DNA of 64,000 bases, taken from the NCBI RefSeq assembly GCF_003054705.1, contig NZ_QAYX01000022.1, positions 62,001-126,000 on the forward strand. The letters run 5' to 3'. The DNA comes from Opitutus sp. ER46. Its GTDB lineage: Bacteria; Verrucomicrobiota; Verrucomicrobiia; Opitutales; Opitutaceae. A program made the position numbers and the translations under genes. A model generated the notes under the pieces. It had not been told where the DNA came from. It did not search any database and worked only from the letters and a program-made list of their open reading frames with translations. Below are positions 8,477-17,458 of this stretch, piece after piece; the first letter of the stretch is position 1; each line of letters begins with the position of its first letter.

Positions 8477-9910
8477 TTCCGTGCCCAGGGAAAACGGCGC
8501 GGCGCTCTGGCCGCGCTCGTACTGCGCCAGGATCGAGAAGTGGAACGTCGTGCCGCGGCCGACTTCGCTCTCCACCGAAATCGTGCCGCCCATCAGCTCG
8601 CACAGCCGTTTCGAAATGATCAGCCCGAGGCCGGTGCCGCCGCGCCGCCGGTCCGACGACGTGTCGACCTGACTGAACGGCTTGAAAAGGTGCGATAGTT
8701 TCTCGGCGGGAATGCCCACACCGGTGTCGGTCACGGCGAAGTAGAGGCGCAGCGGCCGCTGCCTGGCGCCGTTCGCGCCGGGTTCGACGCGTCCGCAGGA
8801 CACGCGGAGCTCGATCCCGCCGCACTCGGTGAACTTCAGCGCGTTGCCGATAACGTTGTTCAGCACCTGGCGCAGCCGGGCCTCGTCGGAGGTCACGACC
8901 TGCGGCACGTCCGGGTGAATGTGAGCGCTCATCGTCAGCGCGGCCGCCCGGGCCTTCGGGAGGAAAAATGCCATCGTGTCCTCGATGCAGTGGTGCAGCG
9001 CGAACGGCGCGTGCTCGATGTCGAGCCGGCCGGCCTCGATCTTCGACAGGTCGAGGATGTCGGAGATCAGCTTCTCCAACGCCAGGGCGCTGGACTTGAT
9101 GATCGCGACCTGCTCCCGCTGGTCCTCATTCAGCGGCGTGTCCGCGAGCGTCTGCGCGAATCCGAGCACCCCGTTGATCGGCGTGCGGATCTCGTGGCTG
9201 ACGATGGCCAGAAACTCGCTCTTCGCGCGGTCCGCCGCCTCGGCCGCTTCCTTGGCCTTCATGGCTGCGGCCTCGGCCTCCTTGCGCGCGGTGAAATCAT
9301 GCCCCACGGCCTGGTACTCGAGCAGGCGTCCGTCGCGGTCGTGGATCGGCCGCACGGTCCAATGCAGCCAGTGCTTGGTGCCGTCGGCGTACTGGACCTC
9401 ATGTTCCTGGACCGGAGCCTGCCCTTCGACCGCCTCCAGCGGGGCGAGGTGCACGAACCGCTGTCCGATCAATTCGGCGCGCTTCCGGCCCACGGCCTCG
9501 GCGTACGCGCGGTTGGCAAAGGTGAGGGTGCCTTCCGGGCGGTAGCGGCAGATGAGATCAACCTGGTCCTCCACGATTCCGCGGTAGCTGGCCTCGCTTT
9601 GCTGCAACGCCTGGGCCATGCGCTCGATATTCCGGGCCAGGCCAATGATGTCATCGTGATCCGTCGTGTCATCCGGCGCCGTGGGGATGGTCTTGCGCAG
9701 GTGCTTGAGGCGCGCCTGCAGCGTCTGATCCCAAACGTAGCCGGCGAGGACAAGCAGCACGCAGCCGATGATCGAGAGGCTCAGGACATAGTAGCGCGTG
9801 CCGAGCCGCTCCCGCATGTCGTCGTCCAGGACGATGGCGATGAGCGATGCCACCAGCGTCGCCGCGAGCGCCATGATGAAGATCGTCTTCCGCTTGGGAT
9901 AATCGACCAT
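8459..9910 (-). CDS. Membrane-bound PAS sensor histidine kinase
   Basis: A 483-residue sensor kinase. Two membrane helices (about 10-28 and 41-59) flank only a short connecting loop, so there is no large periplasmic sensor. A PAS domain (about 107-210) follows, then a coiled linker rich in Ala, Glu and Lys. The HisKA domain has H box SHEIRTPINGVLG with His at 239. The HATPase domain shows NVIGNALKFTE, VTDTGVGIPAEKL and GGTGLGLIISKRL. The ATG at 9910 is a clean start. No response regulator gene is adjacent; the nearest regulator is the AraC-type gene 55 bp upstream on the same strand, so output could pass to it indirectly or to a receiver elsewhere. The C-terminal codons form part of a strong hairpin (8443-8476). 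Confidence 0.9.
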   Translation of the reverse strand: MVDYPKRKTIFIMALAATLVASLIAIVLDDDMRERLGTRYYVLSLSIIGCVLLVLAGYVWDQTLQARLKHLRKTIPTAPDDTTDHDDIIGLARNIERMAQALQQSEASYRGIVEDQVDLICRYRPEGTLTFANRAYAEAVGRKRAELIGQRFVHLAPLEAVEGQAPVQEHEVQYADGTKHWLHWTVRPIHDRDGRLLEYQAVGHDFTARKEAEAAAMKAKEAAEAADRAKSEFLAIVSHEIRTPINGVLGFAQTLADTPLNEDQREQVAIIKSSALALEKLISDILDLSKIEAGRLDIEHAPFALHHCIEDTMAFFLPKARAAALTMSAHIHPDVPQVVTSDEARLRQVLNNVIGNALKFTECGGIELRVSCGRVEPGANGARQRPLRLYFAVTDTGVGIPAEKLSHLFKPFSQVDTSSDRRRGGTGLGLIISKRLCELMGGTISVESEVGRGTTFHFSILAQYERGQSAAPFSLGTERAPHG

Positions 9911-9965
9911 TGGGGCAGGGCGGAGGTTTGCCGCTCCGCTCCTTGAAAGTCTAACCGAAAAAGCG

Positions 9966-10844
9966 TCAGTTTCGGTCCGGCGCCGGCCCGCCGGCCTGGA
10001 TCAGCCAGCGCCGCGGAGGCACGCCGAAGCGGTTGCGAAAAAGCCGGTAAAAATGCGAGAGGTCGTTGTAGCCGCTCGCGAGCATCACGCCGGCGACCGA
10101 GGTCCCGCCGGCCCGCAGCAGCCGCGCGGCATGCGCCAGCCGGTGTGCGTTGAGAAACTCCCAGAAGGTTCGGCCTGTCGCCGCGCGAAACAAGGCGGTG
10201 AACCGCCGCCGCGAGAGCCCCGCGCGCGTCGCCGCCCGGTCCAAGTCCCACGCCTCGAAGAACGTCTCCTCGATCTCGCGCGCGACCCCGCTCACGCGTT
10301 GGTCCGCCGGCGAATCGTCGCCCGCCCTCGGCAGCCGCGAAAGCAGGACCAGCACCTGCGCGGCGTGGGCGCGGAGCGCCACCCCGGCGCCGAGCCGCGC
10401 CGTCGCTTGCTCGGCCATGCCTCGTCGCCAGAGCGCTTCCAGGGTCTGGCGCGTCGGACGGCTGAGTCGCAGCACGAGCGGTGGTTGTTGGCTCAGCGCG
10501 CCCCAAAGCTCCGCGATCCCGGGATCCTCCTTCACGAAGCGTCGGCCAAGCCCGAGCAGGAGCAGCACCGCCGGCTCGATGTCGACCAGGCAATGGCGTG
10601 TCCCGGCGGGTACGATCAGCAGGGCCCCGGCCGGCACCACCAGCGGCTGTTCCTGCCCGCGCCAGTGACACCCGATGCGTCCTGCGTACACGTAGACGAG
10701 CTTGTGCGCGGCGTCCGCCCGTTCCGCCATCTGGAAGTTGGTGGCATGCGCGCTTTCCGCAAAGCGCACGCCGTCGGGGGGGAGGGGCAGGGGAATGGGG
10801 CGGGAGACACGCACGCGACCGCGATGGATTGCCCAATCGGCCAA
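9966..10844 (-). CDS. AraC-family transcriptional regulator with cupin-like sensor domain
   Basis: A 292-residue regulator with an N-terminal cupin-type ligand domain (about 20-110, including a VVPAGALLIVPAGTRH beta segment) and a C-terminal AraC double helix-turn-helix (about 190-285). The second recognition helix region VAGVMLASGYNDLSHFYRLF and the following FGVPPRRW are typical. The start is a TTG at 10844 supported by a GAGG about nine bases upstream on the minus strand. A GTG at 10814 has no such support. The effector and target genes cannot be read from the sequence. It lies between an AsmA-like gene (69 bp upstream) and a sensor kinase gene (55 bp downstream) on the same strand and may be co-transcribed with either. 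Confidence 0.85.
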   Translation of the reverse strand: MADWAIHRGRVRVSRPIPLPLPPDGVRFAESAHATNFQMAERADAAHKLVYVYAGRIGCHWRGQEQPLVVPAGALLIVPAGTRHCLVDIEPAVLLLLGLGRRFVKEDPGIAELWGALSQQPPLVLRLSRPTRQTLEALWRRGMAEQATARLGAGVALRAHAAQVLVLLSRLPRAGDDSPADQRVSGVAREIEETFFEAWDLDRAATRAGLSRRRFTALFRAATGRTFWEFLNAHRLAHAARLLRAGGTSVAGVMLASGYNDLSHFYRLFRNRFGVPPRRWLIQAGGPAPDRN

Positions 10845-10861
10845 TCGGTCAAGCCTCGGCT

Positions 10862-10904
10862 CCCCGGTCCCGGGAACCGGCGTCCGGAGCGCGACGCCGC
10901 TCCG
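10862..10904 (-). terminator. Tandem hairpins between AsmA-like gene and AraC-type regulator
   Basis: Two hairpins sit directly behind the AsmA-like stop codon. One spans 10862-10882 with CCGGT/ACCGG arms. The other has perfect 7-bp arms CGGAGCG (10885-10891) and CGCTCCG (10898-10904). No T-run follows. They may attenuate read-through or protect the mRNA end. Confidence 0.35.
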
Positions 10905-10913
10905 CGCCGGCTG

Positions 10914-13910
10914 CTACCGGTTGAGCAGGCCTCCTGCCATCGCCTGCAGGATCAACGTCCAAAGCTCCTTCGCGTCCGGCTTTGCGGGCGTGCCTTTGAC
11001 GGCGAATTGCCGCGAGAGCGGGTAGAACCCTTGCGCGTCCGGTTGACCGCCGAGCAGCCCTGCCCGGTTCAGCAGGTACGCCATGTTGTCCTTGCCGGCG
11101 AGGGCCAGCGTCACCTGCAGCGGCTGGTTTTGGATCGGTGTGCCCGCCTGGTAGGTGATTGCGCCGTTGCCGGTGATCCGCGTGTCCGGTGACAGGAATT
11201 CGAGCTGGCTGATCTTGAGGTTGAGGTCCGTGCCGCGCTCGATGCGCATGCTGAAACGGTCGAACGGCAGCTCCGCCAGCTTCTTCGTCAACTCGGCGAC
11301 AGCCACCGTGCCTTCGGACGACTTCACCGCGCCAAGCACGCCGAGCAGCGTGGACCCAAGATTGACGGCATCGCCACCTTTGCGGGCCAGCGCGCGAAGC
11401 ACGCCTTTCGAACCGCTGAGGTCGAATACGCCATTGGCGTTCTGGGCGAGGTCGGAGATCGTCGCACCCTGGCCGTTGAGCTTGGCCTCGATGGTCACGC
11501 TGGTCTCGATCTGCGGCTTTTCGTCTGGTGCGGCGGCGCGCAGGAATTCGCCGAGGTTGAATTGGGTGACGTTGGCCGAACCCGTCAGCGCGTACGGCTT
11601 GGGTTGCTGGGCGTTGAACGTCACGGTCGCGGCCATCCGGAACGGATTTTCCTTCAGCTTTCCCTCAAACCCAGTGAGCGCCAGTTCGCCCGGCGACGCC
11701 GCAAGCGTGCCGTGCACGCCGGAGATCGTGTAGTCGCGACCGTACGCAATCTGCTTCAGGTCGACTTCGATCCGGCCGCCAAACGCGTTCCAGAACGGCG
11801 TGGCATCGCGCGTCGGGACCGGTGTCCCCACCGGATTGCCCGTCGCCGGGCGCGTGGGCGCGGGTACCGGAGCCGCGACCGGCGTCGCGGAGGTCTTTGG
11901 CGCCAGGGCGGCGAGGGTCTGCAGGTCATCGAGGACGAGTCGCTCGCTGGTAACGCGGCCGTCGAAGGCCACCCGATCCGCCGTCCGCGTCAGCTTTCCG
12001 TCCACCAGCAGGTCCGACTTGCGCTGGCCATTGGTCAAAGTGAACGGCATGCGCAGGACGCTCGAGCCGTCGGGCTGGACCGTCGCCGTCAGTTTCAGAT
12101 CCGCATCGCCAAGGGGGGGGCCGCCCTGTTGCGCGAGGAGGTTGCGGACGGTGGCGCTGACGTCCGCTCGCACCGTGTTGGCCACCGTCGCGTCGAAGGC
12201 CACCTCGAGGTTGCCTCGGTTCAGAGTCATCGCGGACGCGCCGAGCGGCTGCTGGGTCAGCGCGGCGAGGTCCGCGTGAACCGCTCCTTTCGCCGACACC
12301 GCAAGCTTGGGGCTGAGCTGCGCCTCGCCCTGACTCGTGATGGTCAGGAGGGAGGCCGTGCGGCTGCGGGCCTCAAACCGGCGGATCTCGTACTGGATCT
12401 TTCTCCCGACGAGGTGCAACGACAGGTCGGCGGCCAAGTCGACGTCGCGCAGCATCGGCTGCTGGTTCAACGTCACGGAAATTGCGTGCAATTGCACAGG
12501 CTCGGCGGTGGTCACGGCCACGTCCATCCCCGGGCGCAGGGTCATGGCAAATACGCCGGCGGACACCTCGCCGCCCAGTTTGCCTCCTGGGAGCAGCGTC
12601 TCCGCCCAGGTGAGCGGGAGCTGCCCCAGTTCCAGGCGCAGGGCCTCCGCGTCCGGTTTCTCCGGTGCAAAGGTGAAGTCGTCCAGGGCGCAGGCGATCG
12701 GTTGCAGCAGGCGAACGTCCGCGAGCTTTCGGCCATCGGCAGCCGTGGCGGCGAGGTTGAGCCGGTCCAACCGCAAGCGGCGATCGGCAATTCCTGCCGC
12801 GAAGGCGGCCTGCACGCGAAGCTGCCGCGCCGGGGCGAGCTGGGCGGAAACTCTCTCGAGCTGGGAGATCTCGCTGCGGAACTCGCCGTCCGCGGCGGCC
12901 GTGCCGGCATCGGGCCGCGCGGAGAACTTGCCTGATCCTTCGGCGGCGATCTCGGGCAGGCCCAGTCCGGTCAGCAGGGCGCTGAGCTGCTCGGTGCGCA
13001 CGCTCACCTTCCACGCGCCGCTCAGCTCGTGCGTGCTCGCGGCATACTGCCCCGCGAGGGTGACGAGTGGGGTGGTGGTGGCGCCTTGCAGGAGTGAAAT
13101 GTTCGCCGCGTAACCTTCATCGCCGCCGAGCGTGGGCTGTTCCGCTTTCGCTTCGAATTTGATGCGGTCGGTCGGGAGCTTCGGGCCCTTGGCCGTGCCG
13201 AGGGCGTTCAGCTCAATCAAGTCGATGCGCCGCTCGGTGGTGAGGTGAAGGTGGGCCGTGCCGCTGAGCTGGGCCGCATTGAGGGCCGCGCCCGGGGTGG
13301 TATTGGCCAGATCCACCGTCCAGTCGATGGTGCCGCGCTTGCCGTTGCTGATGTCACTTCCGCGCACGTCGAACTGGGCCGTCATGCCGTCGGGCAGGAG
13401 GACGCGTCCGGGCACGGCGAAGCGGGCAATTTGAAGATCCACCGGCAGCTCGAGCTGGTTCAGGACACCGCGGAACGCGTCGCGGTCGCCGGCGGCGCGG
13501 CTGGCAGGGGCGGGGACCGGCGAGTTCGGGCGCGGGGCGGGTTGGGCCGAGGCCGCGGCGGCGCTGGCCGGCGCGGCGGTCATCCCGCGGGCATCGATTT
13601 CGAGCCCTTCGACCGTGAGGTCGTGCACGGTGACGCGGCGATGGGTGACGAAGTCCCACGCTGAGTACTTGGCTACGACGCGCGCGGCGCGGACCACCAG
13701 GCCATCCTTCTCCCAAAGGACGCCGTCAATCGCAGCTGACGACGTGCCGGCGGCAACCCGCGCGAGTTCGGTGCGGGTTCCGGGCTGGCCGCCGAGGGCC
13801 TTGCGTGCGGCCCACGTCTGGATCGGGGGCAGGAGGGCAAGCGCGACCAGCACCCCGATCAAGACCAGGGCGGAAATCAAAACGATGGCAGTTACTCGCA
13901 ACGCTTTCAT
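10914..13910 (-). CDS. AsmA-family envelope protein
   Basis: A 998-residue protein with one N-terminal membrane anchor (about residues 6-28) followed by a long periplasmic region rich in beta strands and short repeats. That pattern is the AsmA/TamB-like lipid-transport family, which bridges the inner and outer membranes. The last 250 residues contain the conserved AsmA C-terminal type segment, including stretches such as GNGAITYQAG. An Ala/Pro/Thr-rich linker lies around residues 690-730. The ATG at 13910 is well supported: GGAAGGAG lies eight bases upstream on the minus strand. The substrate is probably phospholipid or another envelope lipid by analogy with characterised relatives. Overlapping inverted repeats lie 27-75 bases upstream of the start. 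Confidence 0.85.
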   Translation of the reverse strand: MKALRVTAIVLISALVLIGVLVALALLPPIQTWAARKALGGQPGTRTELARVAAGTSSAAIDGVLWEKDGLVVRAARVVAKYSAWDFVTHRRVTVHDLTVEGLEIDARGMTAAPASAAAASAQPAPRPNSPVPAPASRAAGDRDAFRGVLNQLELPVDLQIARFAVPGRVLLPDGMTAQFDVRGSDISNGKRGTIDWTVDLANTTPGAALNAAQLSGTAHLHLTTERRIDLIELNALGTAKGPKLPTDRIKFEAKAEQPTLGGDEGYAANISLLQGATTTPLVTLAGQYAASTHELSGAWKVSVRTEQLSALLTGLGLPEIAAEGSGKFSARPDAGTAAADGEFRSEISQLERVSAQLAPARQLRVQAAFAAGIADRRLRLDRLNLAATAADGRKLADVRLLQPIACALDDFTFAPEKPDAEALRLELGQLPLTWAETLLPGGKLGGEVSAGVFAMTLRPGMDVAVTTAEPVQLHAISVTLNQQPMLRDVDLAADLSLHLVGRKIQYEIRRFEARSRTASLLTITSQGEAQLSPKLAVSAKGAVHADLAALTQQPLGASAMTLNRGNLEVAFDATVANTVRADVSATVRNLLAQQGGPPLGDADLKLTATVQPDGSSVLRMPFTLTNGQRKSDLLVDGKLTRTADRVAFDGRVTSERLVLDDLQTLAALAPKTSATPVAAPVPAPTRPATGNPVGTPVPTRDATPFWNAFGGRIEVDLKQIAYGRDYTISGVHGTLAASPGELALTGFEGKLKENPFRMAATVTFNAQQPKPYALTGSANVTQFNLGEFLRAAAPDEKPQIETSVTIEAKLNGQGATISDLAQNANGVFDLSGSKGVLRALARKGGDAVNLGSTLLGVLGAVKSSEGTVAVAELTKKLAELPFDRFSMRIERGTDLNLKISQLEFLSPDTRITGNGAITYQAGTPIQNQPLQVTLALAGKDNMAYLLNRAGLLGGQPDAQGFYPLSRQFAVKGTPAKPDAKELWTLILQAMAGGLLNR

Positions 13911-13936
13911 GGCAATGGCTCCTTCCCAAAAGCAAC

Positions 13937-13984
13937 GTGGTACCTGAATGGCGACGTTTGTTCGGGTACGCCACTGACGAACAA
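13937..13984 (-). promoter_or_regulatory. Overlapping, mutually exclusive inverted repeats upstream of AsmA-like gene
   Basis: Two stems share bases 13961-13964. One pairs 13937-13948 with 13961-13974 (4 bp, a 2-base bulge, then 8 bp with one G-T pair). The other is a perfect 7-bp stem, TTGTTCG (13958-13964) with CGAACAA (13978-13984). In RNA they would be alternative folds in the AsmA-like leader; in DNA they could be operator half-sites. Confidence 0.35.
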
Positions 13985-14062
13985 CGATCCGAAAAGTTCC
14001 GATGACCTGTACCGGCAAATCCGCCGCCGTCGATTGGGACGGCGCCGAGGAGGCGGTCCCAG

Positions 14063-14275
14063 GTGACGAGGGTCTATCGGCGGATGGGCTACATCATCAC
14101 CATCGTCGTCCTGCTGATTGTCCTCCCGTTGCTCTTTCTCGTGCTCAGCCGACGCGGCATGCGCGGAGGCGGTATCGGGTCACCGGATCACGGCGTCACG
14201 CCCGACCGGCCGTATTCCGACGAGCCAACCCCACGTCCCGGACCGGGGGTCGACCGGCGGATTCCGCCGAGCTGA
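14063..14275 (+). CDS. Small single-pass membrane protein of unknown function
   Basis: A 70-residue protein with one strongly hydrophobic helix (YIITIVVLLIVLPLLFLVL, about residues 10-28), a short basic stretch SRRGMR and a hydrophilic Pro/Gly/Asp-rich tail. The GTG start at 14063 is preceded by AGGAGG with nine bases spacing, the best Shine-Dalgarno sequence in this part of the window. An ATG at 14084 would give 63 residues. I do not recognise a named family. The tail is probably exposed outside or in the cytoplasm depending on orientation; the basic residues after the helix favour a cytoplasmic tail. It is divergent from the AsmA-like gene and converges on the PP2C phosphatase gene. Confidence 0.6.
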   Translation: MTRVYRRMGYIITIVVLLIVLPLLFLVLSRRGMRGGGIGSPDHGVTPDRPYSDEPTPRPGPGVDRRIPPS

Positions 14276-14364
14276 ACATCGCCATCCGCTGGGGTGTGGC
14301 CCGCGGGTGCCGGCAACGCGTGGGCTTTCCCTCCTGAGGCTTTCGGCGCCTGGCCGTTGCGCGC

Positions 14365-15087
14365 CTACGCTTGGTCGACGAACACGACGACGCCGGTGGC
14401 ATTGTCCGGACCACCGCGGGTGACCGCCTGGGACACGATCTGTCGGAGGACCAGATCGGGAGCATCGAACTCCTGGAGAAAATCCGCGAGTTCCTCGTCC
14501 GAAATCATCCGGGTGACGCCGTCGGTGCAGAACAGGAAACGGTCGCCGGCCTGCAGGGAATGGTTGATCAGGTCGATCTCAAGGAGCGTCGGCTGGCCCA
14601 CGCAGCGGGTCAGCGCCTGGCGGTTGATCTCGTGGTAGAAGACAACCTCGCCCCGCGCGCGCCGCAGCCGGGCCTCGTTCTCGACGGAATGATCCTCGGT
14701 CAGGCGGCGAAACTCGCCGCGGTGCGCAAGGTAGCAGCGCGAGTCGCCCACGTGCGCCAGCCGCATCTGCGCTCCGCGGATGCAGCCGACGGTGAGGGTG
14801 GTACCGATACCCATGGCCGGACTGAGCTGGACGCCCAGTCGACCCACCGCGGTATTGGCCCGGCGAACAATCGTGGCCAGATCAGGTTCCGCCCCGGGCG
14901 CGAGCTGGGCAAAGGCCGCCTGCACTTCCCCGATCGCGAGCTCCGCGGCTTCGCCGCCGCCGGGCAGACCGCCGACGCCGTCAGCCACGCCAAAGAGCAG
15001 CGCGTTCTCGTCACACACCAGCCGGTCCTCGTTCTCGCGGCGAACGCGACCGATGTCTGAGAGCGCGGCGGCACGAATCGATGGCAT
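14365..15087 (-). CDS. PP2C-family serine/threonine protein phosphatase
   Basis: A 240-residue soluble PPM/PP2C phosphatase, a metal-dependent enzyme that removes phosphate from Ser/Thr residues. Metal-binding and catalytic motifs are visible: RRENEDRLVCDE, FGVADGVGG, HVGDSRCYLA, FCTDGVTRM and GGPDNATGVVV. These match the Stp/PrpC group that usually opposes a Hanks-type kinase or controls a regulatory system. No Ser/Thr kinase gene is present in the window. It begins 30 bp behind the DinG-like helicase gene on the same strand and is probably co-transcribed with it. The ATG at 15087 gives the typical family start, with DIGRVRRENED following shortly after. Confidence 0.93.
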   Translation of the reverse strand: MPSIRAAALSDIGRVRRENEDRLVCDENALLFGVADGVGGLPGGGEAAELAIGEVQAAFAQLAPGAEPDLATIVRRANTAVGRLGVQLSPAMGIGTTLTVGCIRGAQMRLAHVGDSRCYLAHRGEFRRLTEDHSVENEARLRRARGEVVFYHEINRQALTRCVGQPTLLEIDLINHSLQAGDRFLFCTDGVTRMISDEELADFLQEFDAPDLVLRQIVSQAVTRGGPDNATGVVVFVDQA

Positions 15088-15117
15088 GGAAGGCGCGGAC
15101 GCTACCGGGGCGGCTGG

Positions 15118-17193
15118 TCAGGCGAAAGGAAGAAATTGGTCCTCGCGGGTGGCCCGGGTGAGGCGGGTGAACTCCGGCCGGGGCAGGGAGTCGATGAACA
15201 GCCGGCCATAGCTCTTCGCCAGCACCCGCGAGTCGAGAATCGTGATCAGTCCGCGGTCGGTTGCCGTGCGAATGAGGCGGCCGACGCCCTGCCGGAACTT
15301 CATCAACGCATCCGGCAAGGTGAGCTCATTGAAGGGGCTGCCGCCGCGGGCGCGGATGAAATCGCAGCGCGCTTCCGTGATCGGGTGGGTGGGCGGATCG
15401 AAAGGCAGCCGCGTGATGATGACCTGCGCCAGCGCGTCGCCGGGCACGTCGACCCCGGTCCAGAAGCTGTCGGTGCCGAAGAGCACGGCGTTGCCGAGCT
15501 GGCGCATCTGCCGGGTGAGCTCCGTGCGCGACAGCTCGCCGCCCTGCAGCAGGAAGGGGCGGCCTGCCGCCCGGTACTCGGGTTCGAGATCCGCCGCGAT
15601 CGCCCGCATGTCGCTGTAGCTCGTGAACAACACGAGCGTGCCCCCGGTGACGCGCCCCGTGCTGAATCGGATGTAGTCCCTCAGCGTATCGAGAGCCAGG
15701 CGCGCCTCCTGCGGCGAGGGCAGGGGGACGTCGGCCGCGACGTACACGCGCATGTTGCGGTCGAAATCGAACGGGGACCGGACGATCACCGCCTCCGCGT
15801 GGTCCGCGCCGATCCGCGCGGCAAAGGGCTCGATCTGGCCGCCCATCGCGAGGGTGGCGCTCGCGCAGATCACGCTCGTCCCGCAGCCGAAGAGATGTCG
15901 CCGCAGCTCGGGCGCGACGTCGATCGGCGCACTGCGCAGCGTCACAATCGTCTGCTGCCGCCCGCTGCGCTCCGCCCAGTAGACATGCCCCTTGTCGCCC
16001 AGCGTGAGCCACTCGTTCACCGTGGCCTGCAGGCCCTTTACGCGCTGCACCTGTTCGAGGAGTTCGTCACGCTCGCGGCCGTCCTCGAGCCGGTCTGCCG
16101 CCTTGTGCAACTGGCGGTGCAGCGCGCCGAGCGGGCCGTCGAGCGTCGCTTCGGCCACGCCTTCCTCGCGGACGCGGACGATCGCCCGTTGCGCGAGCAG
16201 GGTGTTGCCGAGGAAGCCGAAGAACTGCTTCGAGGCGTCGAGCGCGTCGATGACCAGCTGCTGCATGCCCGCGTCGCCATGCTTGCGCAGCAGACCGCGA
16301 CTCGTGCGGGGATTGAAGAGGTACTTCAGCGCGCGATCCACGCCGTAGCTCGAGAGCGACAGCCCGAAGTTGTCGGTGGCGACGTCGGGCACCGTGTGCG
16401 CCTCGTCGAGGATGACGAAGTCGTCGGCGAACAGCACGCCCCTGGCATCGGCGTCGGCGCCGTGCGCGCGCGCCCCGCCGGCGTTGATCAGGGCGAACAG
16501 GAGCGCGTGGTTGACGATGATGACGTGCGCTGACCGCAGGCGCGCGCGGGCCCGCTGATAGAAGCACTTGTTGCAGTCGCAGTGCTTGCGCGAGCAGGAC
16601 GACGAATCGGCGTTGACGAGATCCCAAATCTCCGGCCGCGGCGGCGGCTTCAACTCGTGCCGCAGGCCGGTGGCCGAGCCTTCCGCCCATTTCGCAATCC
16701 GCTGCAACTCGTCGAAGTCGGCATCCGCGAAGAGCGTCGTGCGTTCCGCGAGGGCGTGCCCCAGCCGCGTTGTGCAGAGGTAGTTCGACTTGCCGACCAG
16801 CACCGTCGCGCGGAAGTCGACGTACGGCTGGAGCGAAGGGTCGGATTGAAAAAGCCGCCGGCACTTGGGCAGGTCGCTGGTCTCAAGCTGCTCCTGCAGC
16901 GAGATCGTGTGGGTCGACACGATCATCTGCCGCTTCTGGTCCATCGCGTGGATGATCCCGGGCACCAGGTAGGCGAGCGATTTGCCGACGCCGGTGCCGG
17001 CCTCGAATAGCAGTGGCTGGTCGTCGCGCATCGCGGCGGCCACGGCATTGGCCATCTGCTCCTGCTGCGGCCGGTGCTCCAGCTGGAGCGCACGCTGGAG
17101 GATGCCGCCCTCCGCAAACACGTCCGCGGCCAGCGCGGGCGCGCGGCTGAGCGGCGGCGGCGGGCCTTCCGAATCGTCCCGTAGTCCGATCAT
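15118..17193 (-). CDS. DinG/XPD-like ATP-dependent helicase with Fe-S cluster cysteines
   Basis: A 691-residue superfamily 2 helicase of the DinG/YoaA group, 5'-3' helicases active in DNA repair and R-loop removal. Walker A is EAGTGVGKS (64-72) and the DEAH box is at 263-266. Between them are four cysteines spaced like the XPD/DinG iron-sulphur cluster: C140, C200, C205 and C210. C-terminal motifs include FGTDSFWTGVDVPGD and QGVGRLIRT. No exonuclease domain is fused. The ATG at 17193 is chosen because the open upstream extension is low-complexity and lacks the family's start; no strong Shine-Dalgarno sequence is seen. It is divergent from the secreted phosphoesterase gene (265 bp apart) and precedes the PP2C gene. 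Confidence 0.92.
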   Translation of the reverse strand: MIGLRDDSEGPPPPLSRAPALAADVFAEGGILQRALQLEHRPQQEQMANAVAAAMRDDQPLLFEAGTGVGKSLAYLVPGIIHAMDQKRQMIVSTHTISLQEQLETSDLPKCRRLFQSDPSLQPYVDFRATVLVGKSNYLCTTRLGHALAERTTLFADADFDELQRIAKWAEGSATGLRHELKPPPRPEIWDLVNADSSSCSRKHCDCNKCFYQRARARLRSAHVIIVNHALLFALINAGGARAHGADADARGVLFADDFVILDEAHTVPDVATDNFGLSLSSYGVDRALKYLFNPRTSRGLLRKHGDAGMQQLVIDALDASKQFFGFLGNTLLAQRAIVRVREEGVAEATLDGPLGALHRQLHKAADRLEDGRERDELLEQVQRVKGLQATVNEWLTLGDKGHVYWAERSGRQQTIVTLRSAPIDVAPELRRHLFGCGTSVICASATLAMGGQIEPFAARIGADHAEAVIVRSPFDFDRNMRVYVAADVPLPSPQEARLALDTLRDYIRFSTGRVTGGTLVLFTSYSDMRAIAADLEPEYRAAGRPFLLQGGELSRTELTRQMRQLGNAVLFGTDSFWTGVDVPGDALAQVIITRLPFDPPTHPITEARCDFIRARGGSPFNELTLPDALMKFRQGVGRLIRTATDRGLITILDSRVLAKSYGRLFIDSLPRPEFTRLTRATREDQFLPFA

Positions 17194-17458
17194 GGGCAAC
17201 TTGCCGCCGCGGCGCGGCCGCGGGACCGGCCGGGCCGAAGCTGCCGCTGGAGGAAGGTGAAGCGCAGAGTGATCACGGGAGCCGGAAACCGTGGCCGGGA
17301 GTTTCCCGCATTTCAACCGGAAGAATCTCCCGGGCCGGTGCTGGCGCAAAAGGACAGCCGACTGACGCATTTGGCCTCTGGTCCGCAACGCCCGCGTGCG
17401 CCTAGCGTGCCACCATCGGGACGCGGGTGCCGTCCCGGCCATTCACCCCATTTCCACC

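Noticed and set aside
7020-8825. 601-codon minus-strand frame over ahcY
   Set aside because: ahcY is unambiguous; this is its antisense shadow.
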